DNA of 64,000 nt from Silvimonas terrae (GTDB lineage: Bacteria > Pseudomonadota > Gammaproteobacteria > Burkholderiales > Chitinibacteraceae): contig NZ_JACHHN010000005.1 of assembly GCF_014202765.1 (NCBI RefSeq), forward strand, positions 238,603 to 302,602. The letters run 5' to 3'. Shown here in pieces: positions 9,282-18,756 of this stretch. The translations under genes were made by a program, and so were the position numbers. Below the pieces are notes generated by a model. That model saw only the letters and a program-made list of their open reading frames with translations, was not told the origin of the DNA and did not search any database. How positions within the stretch are numbered: position 1 is the stretch's first letter; the number at the start of each line of letters is the position of its first letter.

Positions 9282-9312
9282 GCTGGATTCCGGCTCAAGG
9301 CCGGAATGACGA
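9282..9312. repeat. Family C palindrome (CCGGAATGACG type)
   Basis: The inverted pair ATTCCGG/CCGGAAT is centred on a CTCAAGG-type loop. It matches, in the opposite orientation, the copy inside element copy 1. Further copies occur in elements 2 and 3 and at 62084. Confidence 0.75.
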
Positions 9313-9393
9313 GGCGTTGGGAGCGACTACCCAGTCATCCGTGGCAAACAACCCTTTCCCCGTTGTAAACACAATCACCCGTACGAACGGCAG

Positions 9394-9422
9394 TTGCCAA
9401 CTCCCCACCCCATCCGCATAAT
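9394..9422 (+). promoter_or_regulatory. Sigma-70 promoter for gcvTHP
   Basis: TTGCCA (9394-9399) and CATAAT (9417-9422) are 17 bases apart. The predicted start near 9429 coincides with the 5' strand of the first glycine aptamer. Confidence 0.72.
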
Positions 9423-9428
9423 CGCGCC

Positions 9429-9517
9429 GTCATGCAGGAGAGCGTCTTACCCGCAACGGGAAGGCCGCCGAAGGCGCAAGCGCACCCGCAATCGCTCAGG
9501 CAAAAGGACTGCGTGAC
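9429..9517 (+). promoter_or_regulatory. Glycine riboswitch, aptamer 1
   Basis: The P1 strands GTCATGCAG and CTGCGTGAC enclose the conserved GGAGAG, GCCGCCGAAGG and CAGGCAAAAGGAC blocks. It forms a tandem with the second aptamer about 45 bases downstream. The arrangement directly upstream of gcvT is the standard glycine-sensing ON switch. Confidence 0.93.
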
Positions 9518-9561
9518 CTTTGAGTGCAGATCACGGTTCCAACCCGCTGGTCGAGTACGAA

Positions 9562-9664
9562 AAACTCTGGAGAGCTGTGCCGCACAAGGCACACACCGAA
9601 GGGGCTAAGGGCTGTGTCGCACAACGACTCAGCCTGAAAATCTCAGGTGCCGGGACAGAGGGGT
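9562..9664 (+). promoter_or_regulatory. Glycine riboswitch, aptamer 2
   Basis: It shows CTCTGGAGAGC, then CACCGAAGGGGCTAAG, then TCAGCCTGAAAATCTCAGG and GGGACAGAGG, which are the conserved blocks of the glycine aptamer. Downstream, a perfect 8-bp hairpin (ACAAGTAC-GCC-GTACTTGT, about 9675-9693) and a flanking GTGG/CCAC pair lie just before the gcvT start and may act as the expression platform. Confidence 0.93.
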
Positions 9665-9715
9665 GTGGTACCCACAAGTACGCCGTACTTGTCATCCACG
9701 CACCTGGAATGTCCG

Positions 9716-10804
9716 ATGACGCACGCTCTGAAGCAAACGCCGCTGTACCAGTCCCACGTTGATGCTGGCGCGAAGATGGTTGATTTCGCTGGCTGGTCCA
9801 TGCCGATCCACTACGGCTCCCAACTCAAAGAACACGAAGCTGTACGCGCCGATGCCGGTGTGTTTGATGTCTCGCACATGGTGGTGCTCGATATCACGGG
9901 CGGCGATGCCAAAGCCTGGCTGCAGCACATTCTGGCCAATGACGTTGCCAAACTGGGGTTTGTCGGCAAGGCGTTGTACTCCGGCATGCTGACCGAGCAG
10001 GGCACGGTGATCGATGATCTGATCGTGTATCTGTCTGAAACCGGCTACCGCATGGTGGTCAACGCCGGCACGCGCGAGAAAGATCTGGCCTGGCTGGCCA
10101 AAACCAGCGCGGGTCGCGATGTACAACTAAACGTGCGCGACGATCTGGCGATGCTGGCCATTCAGGGCCCCAATGCCATTGATAAAGTCTGCGCCATCAT
10201 GCCGCAATGGGCCGAGGCGATTCGTGGCCTCAAGGTATTCCAGGGCCTGCCGTTTGGTGAATGGTTCGTGGCCCGCACCGGTTACACCGGCGAAGACGGC
10301 CTGGAAATCATGTTGCCCGCCACCGACGCCCCGGTGTTCTTTGCTGAATTGATCAAGGGTGGTGTCGCCCCGATTGGCCTGGGCGCACGCGATACCTTGC
10401 GTCTGGAAGCCGGCATGAATCTCTATGGTCACGACATGGACGAAACCATCAGCCCGCTGCAGGCCGGCATGGGCTGGACCGTGGCTTGGGCGCCGGCAGA
10501 GCGTGATTTCATTGGCCGCAGTGTGATCGAAGCCGAAAAGAATGCCGGCGTTGCCATGAAACAAGTTGGCCTGGTGCTGACCGAGCGTGGCGTGCTGCGC
10601 GAGGGCATGCGCGTCGCCACGCCACATGGTGATGGCGTGATCACCAGCGGCACGTTTTCCCCGACCTTGAAACATTCCATTGCCATTGCCCGCGTGCCGG
10701 CAAGCACTGACAGCTCCGCAGAGGTCGATCTGCGTGGCACACTCACGCCTGTGCGCGTGGTCAAGCTGCCTTTTGTGCGCAACGGCAAGCAAGTCTTTGA
10801 ATAA
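9716..10804 (+). CDS. gcvT: Glycine cleavage system T protein (aminomethyltransferase)
   Basis: This 362-residue enzyme takes the aminomethyl group from lipoylated GcvH onto tetrahydrofolate, releasing ammonia and 5,10-methylene-THF. Family blocks seen are [21 protein letters not shown] and the [12 protein letters not shown] segment near residue 225. An upstream in-frame start at 9647 would place its first codons inside glycine aptamer 2, so the ATG at 9716 ([11 protein letters not shown]) is chosen. It is the first gene of gcvT-gcvH-gcvP, under a tandem glycine riboswitch. Confidence 0.96.
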   Translation: MTHALKQTPLYQSHVDAGAKMVDFAGWSMPIHYGSQLKEHEAVRADAGVFDVSHMVVLDITGGDAKAWLQHILANDVAKLGFVGKALYSGMLTEQGTVIDDLIVYLSETGYRMVVNAGTREKDLAWLAKTSAGRDVQLNVRDDLAMLAIQGPNAIDKVCAIMPQWAEAIRGLKVFQGLPFGEWFVARTGYTGEDGLEIMLPATDAPVFFAELIKGGVAPIGLGARDTLRLEAGMNLYGHDMDETISPLQAGMGWTVAWAPAERDFIGRSVIEAEKNAGVAMKQVGLVLTERGVLREGMRVATPHGDGVITSGTFSPTLKHSIAIARVPASTDSSAEVDLRGTLTPVRVVKLPFVRNGKQVFE

Positions 10805-10892
10805 ACCAGTGTACCGCGCGGCCAGTCCCGGCAAGGGCTGGCCGCTCAGAGCGGTGCAGTGAACCAAACCATCTGATCAAGAGAGAACCGAC

Positions 10893-11279
10893 ATGCTGGA
10901 TATCCCTGCAGAACTGAAATACGCCGCCAGCCACGAGTGGATGCGTCTGGAAGCCGACGGCACCGTCACCGTGGGTATTACCCATCACGCCCAGGAATTG
11001 CTGGGCGATCTGGTGTTTGTTGAACTGCCCAAGGTCGGCACGACGCTGGCCAAGGACGAACAAGCCGGTGTGGTCGAGTCGGTCAAGGCCGCCTCTGACG
11101 TGTACGCCCCGATTGCTGGCGAAATCGTTGCCATCAACGGTGAACTGGAAAGCGCGCCGGAAATCGCCAACACCGAGCCGTACACCGGCGGTTGGTTCTT
11201 CCGCCTGAAGCCGGCCAACGTGGCTGACCTCGACAGCATGTTGAGCGCAGAAGACTACGCGCGAGAACTGGGCGCATAA
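10893..11279 (+). CDS. gcvH: Glycine cleavage system H protein
   Basis: This 128-residue lipoyl carrier shuttles the methylamine group between GcvP and GcvT. The lipoylated lysine is Lys65, in ESVKAASD. The N-terminal SHEWMRLE and the C-terminal GGWFFRLKP are family signatures, and the length is standard. A GAGAGAA ribosome-binding site precedes the ATG. It lies 88 bases after gcvT in the same operon. Confidence 0.97.
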   Translation: MLDIPAELKYAASHEWMRLEADGTVTVGITHHAQELLGDLVFVELPKVGTTLAKDEQAGVVESVKAASDVYAPIAGEIVAINGELESAPEIANTEPYTGGWFFRLKPANVADLDSMLSAEDYARELGA

Positions 11280-11294
11280 GCCTGATAGATCACT

Positions 11295-11411
11295 CGTAGC
11301 CCGGATGAAGCCCGAATGGGCGGGAATCCGGGGTGGCAGTGTCGGCAAGAACATTTTTTGCTGGCGTGGCGACCCCGGATTCCCGGCCCGCAGGGCCTTC
11401 ATCCGGGCTAA
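11295..11411. repeat. Family A palindrome between gcvH and gcvP
   Basis: TAGCCCGGATGAAG and CGGGAATCCGGGG on the left are mirrored by CCCCGGATTCCCG and CTTCATCCGGGCTA on the right. The two arms could fold into one long hairpin inside the gcv transcript. Confidence 0.85.
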
Positions 11412-11469
11412 GGGTAATAACGCATTACCCGCAGTACCACTTGCCCGAACCACAGCTTGACTCAAATGG

Positions 11470-11515
11470 CCGCTCACCCCAACGCACTGTTGCCGCAGTG
11501 CTTTGCGGTGAGCGG
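11470..11515 (+). promoter_or_regulatory. Hairpin covering the gcvP ribosome-binding site
   Basis: CCGCTCACC (11470-11478) pairs perfectly with GGTGAGCGG (11507-11515), with an inner GCACTG/CAGTGC stem. The GGTGAG in the 3' arm is the only good Shine-Dalgarno for the gcvP start at 11518. The site would be masked when the stem forms. Confidence 0.6.
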
Positions 11516-11517
11516 CG

Positions 11518-14388
11518 ATGGAACGCACGATGACGCTCTCTGAACTGTTTCACCACGGCGATTTTATCGATCGCCATATTGGCATCGACACCACCGATGC
11601 TGCCGCCATGCTGGCAACGCTGGGCCTGAAAACCAGGGCCGAGCTGGTCGACCAGACCGTGCCTGCCGGTATCCGCTTCAACCAGAAGCTGGCGCTGCCG
11701 GATGCTATCTCGGAAACCGAGGCGTTGATTCGCCTGAAAGAGATTGCCGGCAAGAACCGCGTCAACAAATCGTACATTGGCCTGGGTTATTACCCGACAC
11801 GCTTGCCAAACGTCATTTTGCGCAACGTGCTGGAAAACCCCGGCTGGTACACAGCGTACACGCCCTACCAGGCCGAAATCGCCCAAGGCCGCCTTGAGGC
11901 GCTCTTGAACTACCAGCAAGTCATCATCGACCTGACCGGTCTGGAACTGGCTAACGCCAGTTTGCTGGATGAAGCCACCGCCGCCGCCGAAGCCATGGCC
12001 ATGGCCCGCCGCGTGTCCAAAGCCGCATCCAACCGTTTCTTTGTGGATGAACGCGTCCTGCCGCAAACGCTGGATGTACTGAAAACCCGCGCCACTTACT
12101 TTGGTTTCGAACTGGTCAGCGGCCATCCGGAAAGCGCCGGTGCAGACGAATACTTTGGCGCACTGTTCCAGTACCCGGGCGAAAACGGTCAACTGCTCGA
12201 TCTGACCCCGCACATTACCGCTGCCAAGGCTAAAGGTGCGGTGGCGATTGTTGCCGCCGACCTGATGGCGATGGTCATGCTCAAATCCCCGGCCGAAATG
12301 GGCGCGGATGTTGCCGTCGGCAACACGCAGCGCTTTGGTGTGCCGATGGGCTTTGGTGGTCCGCACGCTGCGTACTTTGCGTTCAAGGATGAGATGAAGC
12401 GCTCCGCCCCAGGCCGCATCATTGGCGTGTCAATTGATGCCGCTGGCAAGCCGGCGCTGCGCATGGCGCTGCAAACGCGCGAACAACATATCCGCCGCGA
12501 GAAGGCGAACTCCAACATCTGTACGTCCCAAGTACTGCTGGCCAATATCGCCGGCATGTACGCCGTCTACCACGGCCCGGTGGGCGTGAAGCGCATTGCC
12601 GCACGTATCCATCGCCTTGCCACCCTGTTTGCGGCCGGCGTGAAACAGTCGGGCGGCAAGCTGGTGTTTGATACCTTCTACGACACCGTGCAGGTGGATC
12701 TGGGCAGCAAGGCCGATGCCGTGTACGAAGCCGCGCTGGGTGCCGGCATCAACCTGCGCCGCGCCAGCAAGGGCGTGCTGGGCGTCGCGTTTCACGAAAA
12801 GGCTACGGAGCGTGATCTGGAAACGTTGCTGGGCCTGTTTACCGGCAAGGTGTTTGATCTGGCTGATCTGGACGCCGCAGTGACCGAGGACTTTGTGCCG
12901 GCTGGCCTCAAGCGCCAATCTGCCATCCTGACCCACCCGGTATTCAACACCCACCATAGCGAGCACGAGATGCTGCGCTATCTGAAGAAGCTGGAAAACA
13001 AAGACCTGGCGCTCAATCACTCGATGATTTCGCTGGGCTCTTGCACCATGAAGCTCAACGCCACCAGCGAGATGATCCCCATCACCTGGCCGGAATTTGC
13101 CGAGCTGCACCCGTTTGCCCCGGTCGATCAAACCCGTGGTTATCTGGAGATGATTGACGGCCTCGCTGAACAGCTCAAAGCCATTACCGGTTTCGACGCC
13201 ATCAGCATGCAGCCGAACTCTGGCGCGCAGGGTGAATACGCCGGCCTGCTGGCCATCCGCCGCTATCACGAAAGCCGTGGCGACGCGAAGCGCACAGTGT
13301 GCCTGATCCCGCGCTCTGCCCACGGCACCAACCCCGCTACCGCGCAGATGATGGGCATGGAGGTGGTGGTGGTCGATTGCGACGAGCAAGGCAATATCGA
13401 CGTGGCGGACCTCAAACGTAAAACCGAGGAGCACGCCGCCGATCTGGCTGCGCTGATGCTGACTTACCCGTCCACTCACGGCGTGTTTGAAGAAGCGGTG
13501 AAGGAAGTGTGCGATCTGGTTCACGCGCATGGCGGCCAGGTGTACATGGATGGCGCCAACCTGAACGCGCAAGTGGGCCTGTGCCGCCCGGCCGATATTG
13601 GCGCGGATGTCTCGCACATGAACCTGCACAAGACCTTCTGCATTCCGCACGGCGGCGGCGGCCCGGGCATGGGCCCGATTGGCCTGAAGGCGCATCTGGC
13701 CCCGTTCATGGCCAGCCACGTCGTCACTCCGGTGCCGGGCGCACAGAGCGGCCAGGGCGCGGTCAGCGCCGCACCGTTTGGCAGTGCCAGTATCCTGCCG
13801 ATTTCGTGGATGTACGTGACCATGATGGGCGCGGATGGCCTGCGTCAGGCCACGGAAGCCGCGCTCTTGAACGCCAACTACGTCGCCACCCGACTGGCGG
13901 ACCACTACCCGGTGCTGTACACCGGCAGCCACGGCCGCGTTGCGCACGAGTGCATCATTGACCTGCGCCCGCTCAAGGCGGCCAGCGGCGTGACCGAGGT
14001 GGATATCGCCAAGCGCCTGATGGACTACGGCTTCCACGCCCCGACCATGAGCTTCCCGGTCGCCGGCACGCTGATGATCGAGCCGACCGAGTCCGAATCC
14101 AAAGCCGAGCTGGATCGCTTCATCGACGCCATGATCTCCATCCGCGCCGAGGCCGATAAGGTGCAGAACGGTGTCTGGCCGAAGGAAGACAACCCGCTGC
14201 GCAACGCCCCGCACACGCAGGCCGATGTGACCGGAGAATGGGCTCACCCATACACCCGCCAGGAAGCCGTGTTCCCGCTGCCGTATGTGGCGGACAACAA
14301 GTTCTGGCCGACCGTGAAGCGCATCGATGACGTATTTGGCGACCGTAACCTGGTATGCAGCTGCCCGAGTACGGATAACTACGGTTGA
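11518..14388 (+). CDS. gcvP: Glycine dehydrogenase (decarboxylating), P protein
   Basis: This 956-residue PLP enzyme decarboxylates glycine and passes the methylamine to lipoyl-GcvH. It is the single-chain form, with both homologous halves fused. The PLP lysine is about Lys705 in [18 protein letters not shown], preceded by the glycine-rich SAHGTNPA and by [10 protein letters not shown]. The N-terminal half carries GLGYYPT and [12 protein letters not shown]. The start at 11518 is used because its ribosome-binding site is visible; MTLSEL at 11530 is an alternative. It is third in gcvTHP, 238 bases after gcvH, with a palindrome and a hairpin in the gap. Confidence 0.97.
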   Translation: MERTMTLSELFHHGDFIDRHIGIDTTDAAAMLATLGLKTRAELVDQTVPAGIRFNQKLALPDAISETEALIRLKEIAGKNRVNKSYIGLGYYPTRLPNVILRNVLENPGWYTAYTPYQAEIAQGRLEALLNYQQVIIDLTGLELANASLLDEATAAAEAMAMARRVSKAASNRFFVDERVLPQTLDVLKTRATYFGFELVSGHPESAGADEYFGALFQYPGENGQLLDLTPHITAAKAKGAVAIVAADLMAMVMLKSPAEMGADVAVGNTQRFGVPMGFGGPHAAYFAFKDEMKRSAPGRIIGVSIDAAGKPALRMALQTREQHIRREKANSNICTSQVLLANIAGMYAVYHGPVGVKRIAARIHRLATLFAAGVKQSGGKLVFDTFYDTVQVDLGSKADAVYEAALGAGINLRRASKGVLGVAFHEKATERDLETLLGLFTGKVFDLADLDAAVTEDFVPAGLKRQSAILTHPVFNTHHSEHEMLRYLKKLENKDLALNHSMISLGSCTMKLNATSEMIPITWPEFAELHPFAPVDQTRGYLEMIDGLAEQLKAITGFDAISMQPNSGAQGEYAGLLAIRRYHESRGDAKRTVCLIPRSAHGTNPATAQMMGMEVVVVDCDEQGNIDVADLKRKTEEHAADLAALMLTYPSTHGVFEEAVKEVCDLVHAHGGQVYMDGANLNAQVGLCRPADIGADVSHMNLHKTFCIPHGGGGPGMGPIGLKAHLAPFMASHVVTPVPGAQSGQGAVSAAPFGSASILPISWMYVTMMGADGLRQATEAALLNANYVATRLADHYPVLYTGSHGRVAHECIIDLRPLKAASGVTEVDIAKRLMDYGFHAPTMSFPVAGTLMIEPTESESKAELDRFIDAMISIRAEADKVQNGVWPKEDNPLRNAPHTQADVTGEWAHPYTRQEAVFPLPYVADNKFWPTVKRIDDVFGDRNLVCSCPSTDNYG

Positions 14389-14411
14389 GTTGATGGTGGT
14401 TGCTAGCAAAG

Positions 14412-14439
14412 AAAAAGCCCGCGTGATGCGGGCTTTTTT
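14412..14439 (+). terminator. Rho-independent terminator after gcvP
   Basis: An 11-bp stem (14412-14422 with 14428-14438) closes a 5-base loop and ends in T's. It sits between convergent genes and may serve yoeB as well. Confidence 0.88.
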
Positions 14440-14452
14440 CATGGTGTGATGC

Positions 14453-14707
14453 TCAGTAGTGATCCCGGCATTGCGCAATCAGCAGGGTGTCGCCATCCAC
14501 GGCATAGACCAGGCGGTGCCGGTCATCAATTCGCCGCGACCAGAACCCGGATAGCTGGTGTTTGAGCTGCTCTGGTTTGCCTATGCCGGCAAACGGTTCC
14601 CGGATCGTTGCGGCGATCAGTTGGTTGATCCGTTTCAAGATCGCCCGGTCAGTGGCTTGCCAGTGCAGATAGTCTTCCCACGCAGATTCATCACACTTGA
14701 TCTGCAT
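14453..14707 (-). CDS. yoeB: YoeB-family mRNA interferase toxin
   Basis: This 84-residue RelE/YoeB-type ribosome-dependent endoribonuclease has the same length as E. coli YoeB. The residues known to matter there fall at the same numbers: Glu46, Arg65, His83 and Tyr84. SGFWSRRIDDRHRLVY is the family core. The start overlaps the end of the antitoxin gene by 17 bases, the usual coupling. The antitoxin plus complex should repress the pair. Confidence 0.95.
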   Translation of the reverse strand: MQIKCDESAWEDYLHWQATDRAILKRINQLIAATIREPFAGIGKPEQLKHQLSGFWSRRIDDRHRLVYAVDGDTLLIAQCRDHY

Positions 14708-14957
14708 CGTCGATCAACTCGCGTACTTGACCTTGACCGGCCCGCAAACGTTCCACCGAATTCATCAGACGTTTGGCGTTCGTCGGGCTGCGTAGCAGGT
14801 AAGCGGTTTCTTCCAGTGCTTGATAATCATCCAGCGACATGATCACCACGGGCTTGCCCCGTTGGGTGGTAACCACAACCGGGCTACGGTCATCGTTCAC
14901 TTTGCGCATGACTTCGGCCAGGTTCTGGCGGGTGTAGGTGTAGGTCAAGGCATCCAT
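14691..14957 (-). CDS. yefM: YefM/Phd-family antitoxin
   Basis: This 88-residue partner of YoeB has an N-terminal DNA-binding/dimerisation segment, MDALTYTYTRQNLAEVM, then VVVTTQRGKPVVIMSLDDYQ typical of Phd/YefM, and an acidic C-terminal tail that should wrap the toxin. A longer frame to 15101 exists, but the start at 14957 gives the family N-terminus. It is first in a two-gene operon with yoeB. Confidence 0.94.
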   Translation of the reverse strand: MDALTYTYTRQNLAEVMRKVNDDRSPVVVTTQRGKPVVIMSLDDYQALEETAYLLRSPTNAKRLMNSVERLRAGQGQVRELIDDADQV

Positions 14958-15200
14958 CGCGCATTCTCCGTACAGAACATCGTACATTCTATAGCCCTCC
15001 TGAAAGCATGGATAGTGCTTTGCAAATCTGTGAGCCTTGGATATCAGCAGAGTGCGCGAGCTGCGGTTATGACGGAGAACAAGCCTCTGGCTAGAGATCA
15101 TTGGCTTTAACGCGTATTGAGATCATTCAAAAGCAACAAGCAGATATTTCCTGGCGGCCAACCGGGTAAAAATCTTCTCACCCACCCAGAGGAGCCCATC

Positions 15201-15668
15201 ATGGCTTTTTGCGTTACCGGTGTAGACCCCACCCCGTTTGCCCACTTGTATGGCATGTCTGATGAGGGCTTGAAAGAACACCAAGCCCTGCGCCGCGTTG
15301 CCAATGGCCCATCCGGTTTCCCGGAACGCACGCAAATGCGCGATGCCACTGTGGGCGAGTCTTTGCTGCTGGTGAACTTCACCCATCAGCCAGCCCATAG
15401 TCCGTATCAGTCCAGCCATGCCATCTTTATTGCGGAAGGGGCGGAAACGACCGTCACCGTGCACAACCGCGTGCCGGAGTACCTGAGCAAACGGTTGATT
15501 TCGCTACGGGCGTTTGATGGGGATGATCTGATTGCGGCGGCGGATATTGCCTCTGGTCATGATCTGACGGTGCTGATCCAGCGCTATCTGGCCATGCCCA
15601 ATGTGCGGTACTTGCATGCGCATTTCGCCAAATACGGCTGCTTTGCTGCACGGATAGACCGGGCATGA
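15201..15668 (+). CDS. DUF1203 domain-containing protein
   Basis: This 155-residue protein matches the DUF1203 family in its order of blocks: an early GVDPTPFAHLYGM, a central GESLLLVNFTHQPAHSPY, SSHAIFIAEGA, and the C-terminal VRYLHAHFAKYGCFAARIDR. The start has AGAGGAG 7 bases upstream; the frame extends to 15117 but without a site. The function of the family is not established. The gene is monocistronic, with a strong terminator whose stem begins right at the stop codon. Confidence 0.82.
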   Translation: MAFCVTGVDPTPFAHLYGMSDEGLKEHQALRRVANGPSGFPERTQMRDATVGESLLLVNFTHQPAHSPYQSSHAIFIAEGAETTVTVHNRVPEYLSKRLISLRAFDGDDLIAAADIASGHDLTVLIQRYLAMPNVRYLHAHFAKYGCFAARIDRA

Positions 15669-15695
15669 AAAAGGCCACCGCAAGGTGGCCTTTTT
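15668..15695 (+). terminator. Rho-independent terminator after the DUF1203 gene
   Basis: A 12-bp perfect stem (15668-15679 with 15684-15695) has a GCAA loop and begins at the stop codon. A-rich and T-rich arms make it bidirectional. Confidence 0.88.
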
Positions 15696-15704
15696 AGTTG
15701 AAAC

Positions 15705-15776
15705 CGTAGGGTGGATTCGGAGCAGGGCGACAATCCACCTGCGCAAAGGTGGATTGCTTCGCGAATCCACCCTACA
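15705..15776. repeat. Family B palindrome at the 3' end of cysA
   Basis: GTAGGGTGGATTCGGAGC with ACAATCCACC on one side mirrors GGTGGATTG and CGAATCCACCCTAC on the other. It sits between convergent gene ends. Confidence 0.85.
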
Positions 15777-15787
15777 GGAGTAATCAC

Positions 15788-16882
15788 CTAGATACCGCCG
15801 CCCGCGCTCCATTCTGCGGTTGGCGTGGCGGCGCGGTGCTCCGGCACGTACACCCGCGCTTCACGCGGTTGCAGGTAGACCGACTCGCCCACTTGCCAGC
15901 CGCCGGTCTGTTGCTGCTCCCGCGTGAGTTCGACCTCAACGGCATCCTGATCGGCCACATCCAGTTCCAGCCGCACGGTCGCGCCCAGCAGGCGGATATG
16001 CTGGATGGTGCCTTGCAATGCGCCGGGACCGGCTTCACGGACCAGATCAATCTCGTGCGGGCGCACGTAGACCATGGCTTTGTCACCCACGCTTTCCGGT
16101 GCGGCAAAGCGGGTATCGCCCACTTGCGCCCAGCCTTCATGCACGCGGGAATGAAACAGATTCACATCACCCAGGAACTGGTACACAAACGGCGTGGCCG
16201 GTTTGTCGTAGACCTCGGTCGGTGAGCCCAGTTGTTCGATCTTGCCCTTGTTCATGACCACCACGCGGTCGGCCACTTCCAGTGCTTCTTCCTGATCGTG
16301 CGTCACAAACACGCTGGTAATGTGCATTTCGTCATGCAGGCGGCGCAACCAGCGGCGCAGTTCCTTGCGCACTTTGGTGTCGAGCGCACCGAACGGTTCA
16401 TCCAGCAGCAGCACTTTGGGTTCCACCGCCAGCGCGCGCGCCAGGGCAATCCGCTGGCGCTGCCCACCGGACAACTGCGCCGGGTAGCGGTCGGCCAGCC
16501 AGTCCAGTTGCACCAGGTTCAGAAGATCATGCACCTTCTTTTTGATCACTTCGTCGGACGGACGCTGGTTGCGCGGACGCACGCGCAGGCCAAAGGCCAC
16601 GTTCTCGAACACGGTCATATGGCGGAACAGGGCGTAGTGCTGGAACACGAAACCCACATTGCGTTCACGCACGTGTTTTTCGGTGGTGTCTTCGCCGTGG
16701 AACAGAATCTGGCCGTCATCCGGTGTTTCCAGGCCGGCAATGATCCGCAGCAGCGTGGTCTTGCCGCAGCCGGATGGGCCCAGCAAGGCCAGCAGTTCGC
16801 CGGTTTTGACTTCCAGGTTGATGTTGTCCAGCGCGGTGAAGTTGCCAAAGCGCTTGGCGATATTACGAATCTCGATACTCAT
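15788..16882 (-). CDS. cysA: Sulfate/thiosulfate ABC transporter ATPase
   Basis: This 364-residue nucleotide-binding subunit energises sulfate and thiosulfate import. Walker A is GPSGCGKTT, the signature is LSGGQRQR, and Walker B is VLLLDEPFG followed by the H-loop FVTHDQEEA. The C-terminal part (about residues 240-350) is the TOBE-like regulatory region of CysA. It is last in cysP-cysT-cysW-cysA, 59 bases after cysW. Confidence 0.97.
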   Translation of the reverse strand: MSIEIRNIAKRFGNFTALDNINLEVKTGELLALLGPSGCGKTTLLRIIAGLETPDDGQILFHGEDTTEKHVRERNVGFVFQHYALFRHMTVFENVAFGLRVRPRNQRPSDEVIKKKVHDLLNLVQLDWLADRYPAQLSGGQRQRIALARALAVEPKVLLLDEPFGALDTKVRKELRRWLRRLHDEMHITSVFVTHDQEEALEVADRVVVMNKGKIEQLGSPTEVYDKPATPFVYQFLGDVNLFHSRVHEGWAQVGDTRFAAPESVGDKAMVYVRPHEIDLVREAGPGALQGTIQHIRLLGATVRLELDVADQDAVEVELTREQQQTGGWQVGESVYLQPREARVYVPEHRAATPTAEWSAGGGI

Positions 16883-16941
16883 TGGCGTTGCCTGTGAGGA
16901 GTGAGGGGAGAGGCGTGAGGTGTAAAACCTCGCCGCACCCG

Positions 16942-17808
16942 TTAACTGTTAACTGCGTTGGCGCGATCACGTTCGGCCAACTGCTCTGTTCGCCATTCCA
17001 CCCAGCTCTTCACCGCCAGGGTGACGAGGGCCAACAAAGCCAGGATGGAAGCGCAGGCAAAGGCGCCGACAAAGTTGTACTCGTTGTACAGAATCTCGAC
17101 ATGCAGCGGGATGGTGTTGGTCTCGCCACGGATATGGCCAGAAACCACGGACACCGCACCAAACTCGCCCATCGCCCGGGCATTGGCCAGGATCACGCCG
17201 TACAGCAAACCCCACTTGATATTGGGCAGCGTCACGCGCCAGAAAGTTTGCCAGCCCGACGCACCCAGACTGAGCGCGGCTTGTTCTTCTTCCGAGCCTT
17301 GCGCTTCCATCAGCGGGATCAGTTCGCGTGCCACAAACGGGAAAGTGACAAACACGGTCGCCAGCACAATGCCGGGCACGGCAAACACAATCTTGATGTT
17401 GTGATCAGACAACCACGGGCCCAGCCAGCCTTGCGCGCCAAACATCAGCATGTAGATCAAACCGGCGACCACGGGCGAGACCGAGAACGGCAGGTCGATC
17501 AGCGTGACCAGCACGCTCTTGCCCTTGAAATCAAACTTGGCAATGGCCCACGCGGCAGCGACGCCAAAGGTCAGGTTCAGCGGCACGGAAATGGCGGCGG
17601 CAATCAGGGTCAGCTTGATGGCAGACCAGGCATCCGGCTCTTTGAGCGCGTCAAAGTACAGATCAAAACCTTTGCGTAGCGCTTCGGTAAACACCGACAC
17701 CAGCGGCAAGGCCAGGAAAAAAGCAATGAATAACAAAGCCAGCGTGGTCAGCAACCAGCGCACGGGCCGCGATTCGGTGGTCACAATGGAACGGGGTGTT
17801 TGCGCCAT
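16942..17808 (-). CDS. cysW: Sulfate ABC transporter permease CysW
   Basis: This 288-residue inner-membrane permease has about six hydrophobic segments and the EAA loop that docks on Cys[38 protein letters not shown] is a CysW-type block. It starts 3 bases after the cysT stop, so the two are translationally coupled. It pairs with CysT to form the channel. Confidence 0.96.
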   Translation of the reverse strand: MAQTPRSIVTTESRPVRWLLTTLALLFIAFFLALPLVSVFTEALRKGFDLYFDALKEPDAWSAIKLTLIAAAISVPLNLTFGVAAAWAIAKFDFKGKSVLVTLIDLPFSVSPVVAGLIYMLMFGAQGWLGPWLSDHNIKIVFAVPGIVLATVFVTFPFVARELIPLMEAQGSEEEQAALSLGASGWQTFWRVTLPNIKWGLLYGVILANARAMGEFGAVSVVSGHIRGETNTIPLHVEILYNEYNFVGAFACASILALLALVTLAVKSWVEWRTEQLAERDRANAVNS

Positions 17809-17811
17809 GGC

Positions 17812-18645
17812 TTACTTCCTCCGCCCAAGGCGTTTGGCGGCCCACCATTGCAGGCCATTGATGACCAGCAACAAGGCAAACGACACCGCCAGCATCACCA
17901 CGGCAATCGCCGTGGCACCGACATAGTCGTATTGCTCCAGCTTGGAGATGATCATCAGCGGGGTAATCTCGGACACAAACGGCATGTTGCCGGCAATAAA
18001 GATGACCGAACCGTACTCACCAATGGCGCGGGCAAAGGCCAGCGCAAAGCCGGTTAACAGCGCCGGTAACAAGGTTGGCAGGATGACCTTGCCAAACACC
18101 TGCCAGCGCGTGGCACCCAGACTGGCGGCGGCTTCTTCCAGTTCTTTTTCCAGGTCTTCCAGCACCGGCTGCACCGTGCGTACTACAAAGGGCAGCGTGA
18201 CAAAGGTCAGTGCAATCACCACACCGATCCGGGTAAAGGCGATCTTGATATCAAACGGCGCAAATAACTGACCCACCCAGCCATTGGGCGCGTAGATGGT
18301 CGCCAAAGAAATACCGGCCACGGCGGTGGGCAGTGCAAACGGCAGATCGACCATGGCATCAATGAAGCGCTTGCCAAAGAACTGGTAACGCACCAGCACC
18401 CAGGCAATCAGCAACCCACCAAACAGGTTCAGCAGCGCGGCAATCAGCGACGCGCCAAAGGTCAGTTGGTATGAGGCCACCACACGTGGATCAGAAATGG
18501 TGTGCCAGAACTGCGCCACCGGCATTTGCGTGCTTTTTAAAATCAGCGCCGCCAGCGGGATCAAGACGATCACCGACAGATAAAGCAGCGTGTAGCCCAG
18601 CGCCAGGTTAAAGCCCGGCAGCACGCTGTGTTGTTTGAAAGCCAA
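17812..18645 (-). CDS. cysT: Sulfate ABC transporter permease CysT (TTG start)
   Basis: This 277-residue permease is the partner of CysW, with the EAA loop KELEEAAASLGATRWQVF and the block ARAIGEYGSVIFIAGNMPF. The open frame extends to an ATG at 18705, but those extra codons are translated family B repeat and would add a non-homologous tail. A TTG at 18643-18645 has AAGGA about 7 bases upstream and gives the normal length and N-terminus (AFKQHSVLPGF), so it is taken as the start. Confidence 0.94.
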   Translation of the reverse strand: MAFKQHSVLPGFNLALGYTLLYLSVIVLIPLAALILKSTQMPVAQFWHTISDPRVVASYQLTFGASLIAALLNLFGGLLIAWVLVRYQFFGKRFIDAMVDLPFALPTAVAGISLATIYAPNGWVGQLFAPFDIKIAFTRIGVVIALTFVTLPFVVRTVQPVLEDLEKELEEAAASLGATRWQVFGKVILPTLLPALLTGFALAFARAIGEYGSVIFIAGNMPFVSEITPLMIISKLEQYDYVGATAIAVVMLAVSFALLLVINGLQWWAAKRLGRRK

Positions 18646-18674
18646 GGTGGATTCCTTGAGGAGAGCGGGTGTTA

Positions 18675-18747
18675 TGTAGGGTGGATTCGCGAAGCAATCC
18701 ACCATTGCAACGGTGGATTGTCGCTACCGCTCCGAATCCACCCTACA
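18675..18747. repeat. Family B palindrome inside the cys operon
   Basis: It lies between cysP and cysT. The arms TGTAGGGTGGATTCG and CGAATCCACCCTACA pair, with an inner CAATCCACC/GGTGGATTG pair. It may stabilise the upstream cysP message or lower read-through. Confidence 0.85.
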
Positions 18748-18756
18748 ACTGACGTC

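Noticed and set aside
12430-14478. 682-codon open frame opposite gcvP
   Set aside because: It is an antisense shadow of a gene with an intact PLP site and conserved blocks throughout.
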